A DNA stretch of 64,000 nucleotides. It comes from Amycolatopsis lexingtonensis (GTDB taxonomy: Bacteria > Actinomycetota > Actinomycetes > Mycobacteriales > Pseudonocardiaceae). Below the pieces are notes generated by a model. That model saw only the letters and a program-made list of their open reading frames with translations. It did no database searches and was not told where the DNA came from. This document shows, in pieces, positions 17,164 to 26,221 of the stretch. Location of the stretch: contig NZ_JADBEG010000001.1 of the NCBI RefSeq assembly GCF_014873755.1, positions 6,732,501 through 6,796,500 of the forward strand, in the 5' to 3' direction. The translations under genes and the position numbers were made by a program. Position 1 is the stretch's first letter; every line of letters starts with the position of its first letter.

Positions 17164-18410
17164 GCGCTTGCCCCCTTCGCCGGGATGAATGCTTGTTCGT
17201 CGGACTGTGGCACCCCGCGAACCAGCAGTGACGCGGCCACGGCCAGGTGCAGCAGATACGGCGACGCGTCGCCGAGACCAGCTTCGGTGTAGGAGGCCGA
17301 GACGCAATAGGTGATCAGGAAGATCGCGCACGCCCTCGCCAGCGAAGGGGGCCGCAGCACCGCGACGACGCTCAGCGTGAGCAGGAAGGCGGCGACCAGG
17401 GCGATCCCGACGAAGCCCTGCTCGTGGTAGACCGCGAGCCAGCTGTTGTCGATCGGGAGGCCGTCGTAGGACTTGTCGGTCAGCCCCACGCCGAAGATGT
17501 ACTCGGCCGTCGACCGCGGGGCCTCCAGCAGGGCGTCCCACACCTTCGCCCGGCCGGTGAGGCTGGAGAAGTTGTCCGCGCTCTGCCCACGGAGGAACCA
17601 CGTCTGGAGCGCGCCCGCGAGCACGACGCCGGCGACCCCGCCGACGCCGACCGTCCAGGCGAACACCTTCCGCGCGCGGGCGCTGGTCAGCAGCATCGAC
17701 AGAAAGGCCACGGAGAGCCCGGCGACGAGGCCGAGCGTCGCCGTGCGGGTGTGCGTGAGCATCAGCAGGCCCACCACCGGCACCACGATGAACACCGCGC
17801 TGCGCCACGTCGTGCGGCGCCCGAACCAGAGGAGGAGCGTGAGCCCGGCGATGACCGCCGCGTACTGGCCGATCTGCGGCGGGGTGAGCGGCCAGATCGC
17901 ACCCGAAAGCCGGCCGCCGTAGATGTCCGGCATCGCGTTGCCCGGGGAGATCACCAGGCCGATCGCCACGGACGCGAGCACGATGGCGTAGGTGCGGATG
18001 TGGTAGCGGACGAAGGCGAAGCCACCGTCCCACCAGCGGGTCAGCAGCCAGAGCGTGGTCACGAACACCGTCAGCCGGAAGCACCGGAACAGCGCGCCGG
18101 CGCCTTCCTTCAGATCGGCGCTGGCGAGGATGCTGGACACCAGCAGCAGGGTCAGCAGCAGCAGGTAGGCGCTCGGGCGGATCCGCAGGTGCTTGTTCAG
18201 CACCAGCGCGATCACGAAGGCCGTCATCAGCGCGCCCATCGTGACCAGCTGGCTGACCGAGCGCGGCAGCGGGATGACCGTCTTCGCGCCGGTCGAGCCG
18301 AGCGTGTTGAGGATCAGCAGCGCCCAGGCCAGCCCCGCCCACTTCGGCGTCGCGGACGTCGGTTCGGCCGCGCCGCGGATGCCCGCAACCGATGCGGTGT
18401 GCGCCGTCAT
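17160..18410 (-). CDS. O-antigen ligase/Wzy-like polymerase
   Basis: The 416-aa protein has about 12 hydrophobic segments and a large periplasmic-side loop with SSLTGRAKVWDALLEA and DNSWLAVYHEQGFVG, the features of the Wzy_C (O-antigen ligase/polymerase) domain. It is therefore the candidate polymerase that joins undecaprenyl-linked repeat units outside the membrane. The ATG at 18410 lies just after the lipoprotein stop; a GTG at 18422 is an alternative. It works with the flippase at 6620 and the Wzz-like pair at 26222-29346. Confidence 0.84.
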   Translation of the reverse strand: MTAHTASVAGIRGAAEPTSATPKWAGLAWALLILNTLGSTGAKTVIPLPRSVSQLVTMGALMTAFVIALVLNKHLRIRPSAYLLLLTLLLVSSILASADLKEGAGALFRCFRLTVFVTTLWLLTRWWDGGFAFVRYHIRTYAIVLASVAIGLVISPGNAMPDIYGGRLSGAIWPLTPPQIGQYAAVIAGLTLLLWFGRRTTWRSAVFIVVPVVGLLMLTHTRTATLGLVAGLSVAFLSMLLTSARARKVFAWTVGVGGVAGVVLAGALQTWFLRGQSADNFSSLTGRAKVWDALLEAPRSTAEYIFGVGLTDKSYDGLPIDNSWLAVYHEQGFVGIALVAAFLLTLSVVAVLRPPSLARACAIFLITYCVSASYTEAGLGDASPYLLHLAVAASLLVRGVPQSDEQAFIPAKGASA

Positions 18411-18411
18411 G

Positions 18412-19938
18412 TCAGCCCCCACCCTGTGCGGTGTACGTGCTCCCGGTGTCCTGCGAGTACGGCGAGCCTTCCCACTCGCCGACCTCGAGGATGCGGTCGG
18501 TCGTGTACGCGATGAACGTCCACGGGCCCGTGTAGCTGTTGTCGTGCCAGCGGTTGTCCTGCTTGAACGTGATCGCTTCCTGGACCGCCTCGCCCTTGTA
18601 CGGCGACCACTCCGGGTAGGTGCCGAAGTTCGACAGCAGGCCCATCCGGCCGCACGCGGCCTGGCAGCCGACGATCGCCGGGTCCAGGACGAACTTGTTG
18701 TCGTGGATGTCGACGTGCTGGGTCTTCCAGCGGCAGTCGGCCAGCAACGGACCGGTCGTGATGGCCGGGGCCGCGCACTGCTTCACGTTCGGCACCAGCC
18801 GGGTGCAGTCGCCGGAAGAGGTGTTGGCCGGGCTGTTGCAGAAGCGGTCGGCGTTCTCCCACAACGTGATCCCGGACCAGTTGTTCTCCAGGTAGTTGCG
18901 GGAGATTTCGATCTTCGCGGTGCGCGCCTTGATCCGCGGCTCGCCGCCGGACTCGGAGATGTAGATCGTCGGCGTCGGGAAGTTGTCGCCGCGGTCGGCG
19001 TACCGGCGGCCGTCGACCCAGTTGTTCTTGCGGATCGTGTTGTCCCGGATGACGGCGTTGTAGCTGATCTCGTAGATCAGCGCGGCGCCGTCGTTGTTCT
19101 CGATGAGGTTGCCCTCGATGAGGAAGTCGTTGTTGTTCGTGTCGGCCCAGAGCCCGGTGCCGTGGTTGTCGTGCACCCAGTTGCCGCGCACGTCGGCGCC
19201 GTTCACGTCCCAGAACTTGATCCCGCCGCTGCAGCCGCAGCCGTCGATCTTCGTCTCCCAGTCGCCGGTGTTGTTGCCGGCGATCTCGTTGCCCTCCACG
19301 ACGAGCGCGGTGAGCGGGGTGGCGCCGGAGTAGGCGTTGATCCCGTACTGGCCGTTGCGGCGCAGGCAGTTGCCGCGCACCTGCTGGCGCGCGCCCGCCA
19401 TCAGGCCGGCGCCGTCGTTGTCCTGGATGGTCGAGTGCTCGATCAGCCAGCCGTCACCGGAGTCGTGATTGACGACGCCTTCGTCGTGCGGTGCGGCGAA
19501 GCCCTGCACGGTCACGTAGGTGATCTTGACGTTCACCGCGTGACCGGTGAAGGCGTACTGGTTGATCTTGCGGCCGTCGACGATCGCGCCTGGTGCGCCG
19601 ATGTAGACGTCGCCGTCCTTGGGGGATACCTGGTCGTACTTGTCGTCGCCGAGGATGTGCTTGCCCGGCTTGAGCCAGAACGTCGTGCCCGGCCCGGCCG
19701 AGCGCGTCTTCGCCGCGAGGTCACCCGGCACCGCCGGGTCGACGACGACCGCTCCCGCCGGCGCGGCCGCCGGACCGGCGGGCTCCTTGTCGCACACGGC
19801 CGCGACCGAACCGCTGGGCGCCGCGGTGGCCTGGGCCGGCCCCCCGTCGGTATCCGGCGCGCCCGAGCACGCCGCGACCGTGAGCAGGACACCGAGCAGC
19901 GGAGCGGCACGGCGGAGTCGGAGGCGGCGGGCTGTCAC
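18412..19938 (-). CDS. Beta-helix lipoprotein, paralogue of the 12054 gene
   Basis: The 508-aa protein has a lipoprotein signal peptide (residues 1-24, lipobox LTVAAC). A stretch rich in Ala, Pro and Gly precedes a right-handed parallel beta-helix domain. Segments such as VVNHDSGDGWLIEHSTIQDN, GCGCSGGIKFWDVNGADVRG and LWADTNNNDFLIEGNLIENN match the 12054 protein nearly word for word. It should be anchored at the outer face of the membrane, within the same operon as the polymerase and the heparinase-family enzyme. Glycan epimerase, lyase or binding roles are all possible. Confidence 0.83.
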   Translation of the reverse strand: MTARRLRLRRAAPLLGVLLTVAACSGAPDTDGGPAQATAAPSGSVAAVCDKEPAGPAAAPAGAVVVDPAVPGDLAAKTRSAGPGTTFWLKPGKHILGDDKYDQVSPKDGDVYIGAPGAIVDGRKINQYAFTGHAVNVKITYVTVQGFAAPHDEGVVNHDSGDGWLIEHSTIQDNDGAGLMAGARQQVRGNCLRRNGQYGINAYSGATPLTALVVEGNEIAGNNTGDWETKIDGCGCSGGIKFWDVNGADVRGNWVHDNHGTGLWADTNNNDFLIEGNLIENNDGAALIYEISYNAVIRDNTIRKNNWVDGRRYADRGDNFPTPTIYISESGGEPRIKARTAKIEISRNYLENNWSGITLWENADRFCNSPANTSSGDCTRLVPNVKQCAAPAITTGPLLADCRWKTQHVDIHDNKFVLDPAIVGCQAACGRMGLLSNFGTYPEWSPYKGEAVQEAITFKQDNRWHDNSYTGPWTFIAYTTDRILEVGEWEGSPYSQDTGSTYTAQGGG

Positions 19939-19947
19939 GGGCGGGTC

Positions 19948-21981
19948 CTAACTGAAGCTGAGCAGGGTGGTGAGCTGTCCGGGAGTCCCGGAGCCGACGA
20001 GGGTGGTCGAGGGTTCCTTCCGGCCGAAGCCCGCGGAGTACCAGCCGAGCGGCGGGTCGACCTCACCGCGGTGCACGCTCCACGACAGCTCGGGCGGCAA
20101 CTCGAGCACAGCGGTCCGCACTCCCCCACCGGCACCGGCGAGCGAACCGGACACCCGGCCGACGAGCGGATCGGCCGCGGAACCGGGCTGGCCTTGGCCG
20201 GCCGTGGCGGGCACTTCGGCCCCTCCGCCGGGCGCGGGCCAGCGGAGGTGGGCCGTGGTTCCGTCGAGCATGACCGTCACCTCCGGGCCCAGGTGGAACG
20301 CCAACCGTCCCGGCGCACCCGGTTCGCCCAGCACCTCGTCGAGGATCGTGAGCACCTCGCCGTCCAGCTCGACCGTGCGGCGGTGGACCGCCGGGGCGTA
20401 GCCGTCGTGGGCGGCGGACCAGTGGCTGGGGCCGTCGGGTGGGGTGCGGACGTCCAGGACCTTCGTCACCGCGTGCCGGGTCCACAGGAACGGGCCGCCC
20501 GAGACGGACTGGTCGCGGGCGTTCAGTTCGAGGGTGTTGTGGCCGAGCGTCGAGCGGAAGTACGACCGCCACTGGGGCTCGCCGTGGTAGCAGAACGTGC
20601 CCGGGTCGGCCAAGATCTCCACGCCGTCGTGGCGGACCTCCACCGACAGGGCGTCCGCGTGGGCGTGGGCCGCGATCGACAGGAACCCGTGGGGGCCGCC
20701 GTCGCAGCGGGCCCACACGCGGCCCGAGCGCAAGATCGTCATGCCCGCGTCGCGCAGGTGGGCCAGGCGGCGGCCGGGGCGAGTGCCGGAGGCCCGTGGG
20801 GTGCGCGCGGCCAGCGACGCCAGGAGTGGCGTGCGGACGTCGTCGCCCGGGACCGCCGGCCACCAGTCCAGGCGGCCGAACAGGACCTCGCCGGACGCCA
20901 GGAGCGAGGCCCAGCGGTTCGTTTCCGCGCCGTCGACGATCAGGCCGAAGCCGTCGTCGGCGTCGCCTTGGCGAGGGGGGTGCACCTTGTTGTCCACAAT
21001 GGACGCGAGGGCGTCGGTCATCCGGAGCAGGACGTCCCACGTCGAGTCCGGCACCGGCGCACCCGCAGCGTCGGCCTCGAGCGCGGCCGCGAGGCCCAGC
21101 TCCAGGACCAGGCCGTGGTACTCCGACGCCAGTTCGGCATTCAACCCGGAGGGGAACGTGTTGCGGCCGAGCTGGACGTCGAGCGAACGCGTCGCCGAAG
21201 CCCGCCAAGCCGCCGACTCCGGGAACCAGCCGAACGCGCACGCCGCCGCCAGCAGGCCCGCGTCCTCGGCGATCACGTGGTTGTTGGCCGACGAGCCGTG
21301 GCTGCGCAGCGTCGCGAGCCAGTTCTGGTGGTGCCACAGCTGGAGCTGGAAGTCCGGGTTGTCCTCGAACAGCTCCGGCGCACCCGCCCAGCCGTCGAGG
21401 AGGCGGCGCGTCCAGACCCACGACAGCAGCCGGATGCCCAGCTCGATGCCGCTCACCCAGTGCGGGCCCTGCAGCGGCGGGTTCTCCGCCCACCACGAAC
21501 GCAGGTGGGCGGCCACGCGCGTGGCGTACGCCGGGGTGCCGGTCAGGGCGTACGCCGCGGCCAGCACGGTCAGGTGCTGGTGGCGCGACGGCTCCCAGAT
21601 CTGCTTGATGTCGCCGACCTCGTCCTCCGACCGGTACGGGACGTCGAACGCGTACCGGTCCGAAGGCGCGCGGCGACCGGTCTTCGGGTCGAGGAACCAG
21701 TCTGGCGACACCATGTCCGTGCGCACCACGCCGAAGTACTCGGCGCGGCCCGCCATCAGCTCGTCGGCGGTGGCCAGGAGCCGCGACACCGCCTCGGTGG
21801 ACACCTTGCCCAGCACGCCCGGCGGCAGCGCCGCGGTGAACCGCGGGTGCGACGGCCAGTCCGGCGCCGCCGGCAAGGCCGACCGCCACTGCCGCTGGAC
21901 GACGGCATGCCGCGCGCGGCCGACGACCTCCGCCGGCCCCATGCGGGACAGCCGGCGCAGGTACCAGCCGGGACCCATCAT
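19948..21981 (-). CDS. Heparinase II/III-family protein (alginate-lyase superfamily)
   Basis: The 677-aa protein has an N-terminal alpha/alpha toroid (about 60-390, with QIWEPSRHQHLTVLAAAYAL and SSANNHVIAEDAGLLAAACA) and a C-terminal beta-sandwich domain starting near 400. The conserved HAHADALSVEVRHDGVEIL and FRSTLGHNTLELN lie in the latter, matching the Heparinase_II_III family. The family cleaves uronic-acid-containing glycans by beta-elimination. No clear signal peptide is visible, so export is uncertain. In exopolysaccharide clusters such proteins are common companions of AsnB and the two-domain oxidoreductase, as here. Confidence 0.85.
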   Translation of the reverse strand: MMGPGWYLRRLSRMGPAEVVGRARHAVVQRQWRSALPAAPDWPSHPRFTAALPPGVLGKVSTEAVSRLLATADELMAGRAEYFGVVRTDMVSPDWFLDPKTGRRAPSDRYAFDVPYRSEDEVGDIKQIWEPSRHQHLTVLAAAYALTGTPAYATRVAAHLRSWWAENPPLQGPHWVSGIELGIRLLSWVWTRRLLDGWAGAPELFEDNPDFQLQLWHHQNWLATLRSHGSSANNHVIAEDAGLLAAACAFGWFPESAAWRASATRSLDVQLGRNTFPSGLNAELASEYHGLVLELGLAAALEADAAGAPVPDSTWDVLLRMTDALASIVDNKVHPPRQGDADDGFGLIVDGAETNRWASLLASGEVLFGRLDWWPAVPGDDVRTPLLASLAARTPRASGTRPGRRLAHLRDAGMTILRSGRVWARCDGGPHGFLSIAAHAHADALSVEVRHDGVEILADPGTFCYHGEPQWRSYFRSTLGHNTLELNARDQSVSGGPFLWTRHAVTKVLDVRTPPDGPSHWSAAHDGYAPAVHRRTVELDGEVLTILDEVLGEPGAPGRLAFHLGPEVTVMLDGTTAHLRWPAPGGGAEVPATAGQGQPGSAADPLVGRVSGSLAGAGGGVRTAVLELPPELSWSVHRGEVDPPLGWYSAGFGRKEPSTTLVGSGTPGQLTTLLSFS

Positions 21982-22105
21982 CGCAGCGCACCCGCCTTCC
22001 GAGACTGCTCCAGCCGGACCCGTGCCACGCCCGCCAGCTTGCGAGCGCTTACCGCCCGCAGCCGCGGCATGCCTGTCGGGTCAGGGCGCCAGCCCGCCGC
22101 GTGCG

Positions 22106-24283
22106 TCATGCCGGGGCACCCGCCTTCTGCGGCAGCTCGATCCGCACCGGTGCGGCGTTCGCGACGCTCGACTGCGCGGCCAGTGTCGCCAGCGTCGTCG
22201 CGGCCAAGGACGCCACCGAAATCGGCATCGGCGCGCCCGTGCGCACGGCCGTCAGGAAGGCGTCGACCTCGGCGGCCTGGCCCTTGTCGCGGCCCTTCGG
22301 GATGCGCGAGCTCGCCCACTTCTTGCGCGAGTACACCGAGGCGCGGACGAAGTCGTCGAACTTCAGGACCTTGCCGTCGGCCGTCAGGTCCAGGGTTTCC
22401 TTCGGGAAGCCCGATGAGCCCGTCTCGGCGTAGGTGATCACCGCCGTCGAACCGTCCGCGTAGCCCAGGGTCACCTGGAGGTCTCCGGTCGCGTACACCG
22501 AGACCGGGTCGGCGTCGAGCAGCCAGCTCACCGTGTCGATGAAGTGGCCACCCTCGCCCGCGAAGCGGGAGCCCTCCGTGTCGGTCTGGTTGTACCAGCT
22601 GCCGTGGTCGAGGCGGCCCGCGTTGACCAGGTAGCGGACCGTCGCCGGGCCGACTCGGGGGCCGAACTGGTCCATTGCCTCGCGCAGCAGTGGGGCGAAG
22701 CGGCGGTTGAAGCCGACCTGGAGGCGGTCGTTGCCGGACTCCTCGATCGCGTCGAGGACCTTCTGCAACTCCGGCTCCGACAACGCCAGCGGCTTCTCGA
22801 CGAACACCGTCTTCCCCGCCAGCAGCGCCTGGCGCGTCAGCTCGGCGTGCGAACTGTGCCGCGTCACGACGAAGACCGCGTCGATCGAGGAGTCGCCCAG
22901 GACGTTGTCGATGTCGGTGGACGCCTCCGCGAAGCCGAACTTGCGGCGGGCGTTGGCGCCGGACAGCGCCGAGGTCGTCGCGACGTGCTTGAGCTGGACG
23001 TCGGTGCGCTCGACCAGGTGCGGCAGCAGCATCGACGACGCGTAGTTGCCCGCGCCGATGAAGCCCAGGCGCACCGGCTGCCCCGCCGGGAGGGCGGCGG
23101 CCGACGACGACGTCACCGCTACCCGCGCGGACGTGACCACGGGCTCCGTCCGGGCGACCGCGTCCTGGTAGCGGAACAGCACCGCGACCGCCTTGAGCGA
23201 GCCGTCGTTCAGCGACTGGTACGTCTCGACGGCGGACGAGAAGTCCGAGACGTGCGTGATCAGCGGCTCGACGTCGAGGCGATCACGCGCGATCAGGTCA
23301 AGAACGCACTCCAGGTTGCGGCGCTCGGTCCAGCGGACCTGGCCGATGGGGTAGTCGCGGCCTTCGAGCTCGTACGACGGGTCGTAGCGGCCCGGCCCGT
23401 ACGAACGCGAGAACCGGACGTCCAGTTCCTTCTCGTAGTAGGCGTTCCACGGCAGGTCGAGCTTGCACTTGCCGATGTCGATCACGCGGCCGCGGTCGCG
23501 GGACAGCTTCGCGGCCAGCTCCACCGGGTCGTTGGTGTTGCCGCCGGCCGCCAGGTACGTCTGGTCGACGCCCGCGCCGTGGGTCAGCTCGGCCACGGCG
23601 TTGTCGACGATGCCGGACGCCGGGTGCGCGCAGGTCAGCGCGCCGAGGCTCTCGGCGAGCTTGCAGCGCTCCGGGTCGGGGTCCACACCCACGACCCGCA
23701 CGCCGGACGACGTCAGCAGCTGGACGACGAGCTGGCCGATCAGGCCGAGCCCGATGACCAGGGCCACGTCGCCGATCTGCGGTTCGCCACGGCGGACGCC
23801 CTGCATGGCGATGGACCCGACGGTGCCGAACGCCGCGTGCCGCGGGTCGACGCCGGTGGGCACCGGCGAGTAGAGGTTCTTGGGCACCCAGTTCAGCTCG
23901 GCGTGCAGGGCGTGCTCGTTGCCCGCGCAGGCCACCAGGTCACCGACCTTGACGTCGGTGATGCCGTCGCCGACCTGCTCGACGACGCCGCACAGCGAGT
24001 AGCCGAGCGGGGTGTAGGAGTCCAGTTTGGACGTCACCTTGCGGTAGGTCGCCGAAAGGCCGTTGGTGGCGACGCTCTGCATCACCTTCGCGACCTGGTC
24101 GGGCCGGGCCTTCGCCTTGCCCATCAGCGACATGCTCGCCTCGGACACCTTCATCATCTCGGTGCCGGTCGAGATCAGCGAGTACACCGTCCGCACCAGC
24201 ACGCCACCCGGCTTGCAGGCGGGCTCGGGGACCTCGAGGAGCGCCAGTTCCCCGCTCTTGTAGTTCTGGACTACCTGCTTCAC
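22106..24283 (-). CDS. Two-domain oxidoreductase: alcohol-dehydrogenase-like plus Gfo/Idh/MocA
   Basis: The 725-aa fusion begins with a medium-chain dehydrogenase domain (about 1-360; LEVPEPACKPGGVLVRT, GYSLCGVVEQVG, NAD motif VIGLGLIGQLVVQLL). After a linker it continues with a Gfo/Idh/MocA domain (about 400-725; VRLGFIGAGNYASSMLLPHL, FVEKPLALSEPEL). This fixed pairing is known from polysaccharide clusters in many bacteria, where it is thought to oxidise or epimerise a sugar nucleotide. Its start overlaps the asnB stop. Substrate unknown; a uronate is plausible from the neighbours. Confidence 0.87.
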   Translation of the reverse strand: MKQVVQNYKSGELALLEVPEPACKPGGVLVRTVYSLISTGTEMMKVSEASMSLMGKAKARPDQVAKVMQSVATNGLSATYRKVTSKLDSYTPLGYSLCGVVEQVGDGITDVKVGDLVACAGNEHALHAELNWVPKNLYSPVPTGVDPRHAAFGTVGSIAMQGVRRGEPQIGDVALVIGLGLIGQLVVQLLTSSGVRVVGVDPDPERCKLAESLGALTCAHPASGIVDNAVAELTHGAGVDQTYLAAGGNTNDPVELAAKLSRDRGRVIDIGKCKLDLPWNAYYEKELDVRFSRSYGPGRYDPSYELEGRDYPIGQVRWTERRNLECVLDLIARDRLDVEPLITHVSDFSSAVETYQSLNDGSLKAVAVLFRYQDAVARTEPVVTSARVAVTSSSAAALPAGQPVRLGFIGAGNYASSMLLPHLVERTDVQLKHVATTSALSGANARRKFGFAEASTDIDNVLGDSSIDAVFVVTRHSSHAELTRQALLAGKTVFVEKPLALSEPELQKVLDAIEESGNDRLQVGFNRRFAPLLREAMDQFGPRVGPATVRYLVNAGRLDHGSWYNQTDTEGSRFAGEGGHFIDTVSWLLDADPVSVYATGDLQVTLGYADGSTAVITYAETGSSGFPKETLDLTADGKVLKFDDFVRASVYSRKKWASSRIPKGRDKGQAAEVDAFLTAVRTGAPMPISVASLAATTLATLAAQSSVANAAPVRIELPQKAGAPA

Positions 24284-26190
24284 TTCGCTCCCGCTCCAGA
24301 CATCGCGTTCCGGTACCAGTACTCAAGGGTCAAGACGTGCCAGAGGTGCTTGCCGCGGTCTTCCTGACCGGCGGCGTCCTCGGCGACCATGCGCTGCAAG
24401 GCCTCGCGCTGCAGGAAGCCCGACGAAACGAGCACCCCTTCGTTGACGACTTCGCGCACCAGCGGCGCCAGGTCGCGGCTCATCCAGGCCCGCAGCGGCG
24501 CGCTGAACAGGCCCTTCGGCCGGTGCACGATCTCGCTGGGCAGGATGTTCAGCGCCGCGTTCTTCAGCGCGACCTTGCCGGCGCGGCCGACGATCTTCTT
24601 GTTCCCCGGGATCTTGAAGGCAGCGCGAACCACCTCGACGTCGACGAACGGCGTCCGCACCTCGGTGGACGCCGCCATCGTCGAACGGTCGGTATAGGTC
24701 AGGTTCAGCCCGGGCAGGAACATCCGCGAGTCGGCCAGGCACATCCGGTTGACGAAGTCGTCGAGCGCCTGGTCGTTGTACGTGTCCGCGTGCTCGGTCA
24801 GGACGTCGTCGACGACCGGCGCGAGGTCCGGGTTGACCAAGGAGAGCAGCTCCGCGCGGTCGTACATCGTGTAGCTGCGCCGGAACGCCGTCTCCTCCGG
24901 CAGGCCCGCGAAGGACAGGAACCGCTTCGCGAACCGCACCGACCGGTACCCGCGCTTGGCCGACGCGACCGGCAGCCGGTCCACGATGGACTCGACCGGA
25001 CGCCGGACCGCGCCCGGCACCTTGTGGTAGCGCAACGCGATCAGGTTCGCGAGGTGCTTGCGGTAGCCGGCGAACAGCTCGTCGGCGCCCATGCCGGACA
25101 GCATCACCTTGACGCCGGCCTCGCGCGCGGCCGAGCAGATCAGGAACGAGTTGATCGCCGCCGGGTCGCCGATCGGCTCGTCGAGGTGGTAGGTCATCTT
25201 CGGCAGCAGGTCGAGCACCTGCGGCGCGATCTCGATCTCGTGCAGGTCGACGCCGAACTTCTCGGCCACGATGCGGGCGTACTTGAGGTCGTCCGGCATG
25301 GCCTCGAACTTGGCGTCCTCGGCGCGGAACCCGATGGTGTAGGCCGAAATGCCCGGCTGCGAACGCGCGGCCAGCGCGGTCAGGTAGCTGGAGTCCAGCC
25401 CGCCCGAAAGGAACGTCGCGACCGGGACGTCGGAGAGCAGGTGCTTGGCGGTCGATTCCGCGATGACGGAATGCAGGTCGACCTCGCCGTCGAAGGCGGC
25501 GCCCTCCTCGGCGACCTCCCGCAGCGACCAGAACCGGCCGCGGTCGACCCGGCCGTCCGGGCGGCAGCGCAGCCACGTGCCAGGCTGCAGCTTCTCCGCG
25601 CCCTGGTAGGCGCACCGGCTGTCCGGCACCCAGTAGTAGAGCAGCGACGCGATCAGCGCCCCGCTGTCGACCTGCAGCGACCCGCCGAGCTCCCCGGCCA
25701 GTGCCTTGAGCTCCGAGGCGAACGCAACCCCGCCGGCGCGCTGCACGAAGAACAGCGGCTTGATGCCCAGCTGGTCACGGACCAGGAACAGCTCACCGGT
25801 GCCCTCTTCGAACATCGCGAAGGCGAACATCCCGCGCAGCTTGGGCAGGCAGTCGGTGCCCCAGCGCCGCCACGCCTGCAGCAGCACCTCGGTGTCGGAC
25901 GTGCCGCGGAACCGCACGCCGGCGGCTTCCAGCTCGGCCCGCAGCTCCGGCGCGTTGTACAGCTCGCCGTTGTAGCTCAGCGCCAGGCCGTCGAGGACCA
26001 TCGGCTGGGCGCCGGTTTCCGACAGGTCGATGATCGACAGCCGTCGGTGTCCCAAGTGGACGGAGCCGGCGCCGGCCGCGTGGTCGTACCGGCCGGAGCC
26101 GTCCGGCCCGCGGTGGGCCAGCGTCTTGGTCAGCCGGTCGGTCAGCGGCCCGCCGTCCGGCCAGAGGTAGGTGCCTGCGATGCCGCACAT
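24280..26190 (-). CDS. asnB: Asparagine synthase (glutamine-hydrolysing) family amidotransferase
   Basis: The 636-aa protein starts MCGIAGTYL, leaving Cys2 as the glutaminase nucleophile. It has glutamine-binding residues in LSYNGELYN and the ATP-pyrophosphatase loop FLSGGLDSSYLTAL near residue 255. Both domains look intact. Family members in glycan clusters can amidate carboxyl groups of uronic acids rather than make asparagine. The position between Wzz-like genes and the two-domain oxidoreductase supports such a role, but this is inference. Ordinary asparagine synthesis cannot be excluded. Confidence 0.88.
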   Translation of the reverse strand: MCGIAGTYLWPDGGPLTDRLTKTLAHRGPDGSGRYDHAAGAGSVHLGHRRLSIIDLSETGAQPMVLDGLALSYNGELYNAPELRAELEAAGVRFRGTSDTEVLLQAWRRWGTDCLPKLRGMFAFAMFEEGTGELFLVRDQLGIKPLFFVQRAGGVAFASELKALAGELGGSLQVDSGALIASLLYYWVPDSRCAYQGAEKLQPGTWLRCRPDGRVDRGRFWSLREVAEEGAAFDGEVDLHSVIAESTAKHLLSDVPVATFLSGGLDSSYLTALAARSQPGISAYTIGFRAEDAKFEAMPDDLKYARIVAEKFGVDLHEIEIAPQVLDLLPKMTYHLDEPIGDPAAINSFLICSAAREAGVKVMLSGMGADELFAGYRKHLANLIALRYHKVPGAVRRPVESIVDRLPVASAKRGYRSVRFAKRFLSFAGLPEETAFRRSYTMYDRAELLSLVNPDLAPVVDDVLTEHADTYNDQALDDFVNRMCLADSRMFLPGLNLTYTDRSTMAASTEVRTPFVDVEVVRAAFKIPGNKKIVGRAGKVALKNAALNILPSEIVHRPKGLFSAPLRAWMSRDLAPLVREVVNEGVLVSSGFLQREALQRMVAEDAAGQEDRGKHLWHVLTLEYWYRNAMSGAGAK

Positions 26191-26221
26191 CTCGAGTGGG
26201 ACCCCTTCATTTGCGGCGCGG

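Noticed and set aside
18193..22437. A 1414-codon plus-strand open frame opposite the polymerase, beta-helix and heparinase-family genes.
   Set aside because: Its valine/arginine/aspartate-rich text mirrors codons of the real minus-strand genes; no recognisable motif.
24280..26190. Considered as a beta-lactam-synthetase-type or exosortase-associated amidotransferase.
   Set aside because: Both catalytic halves follow ordinary AsnB, and no exosortase or beta-lactam gene is nearby.
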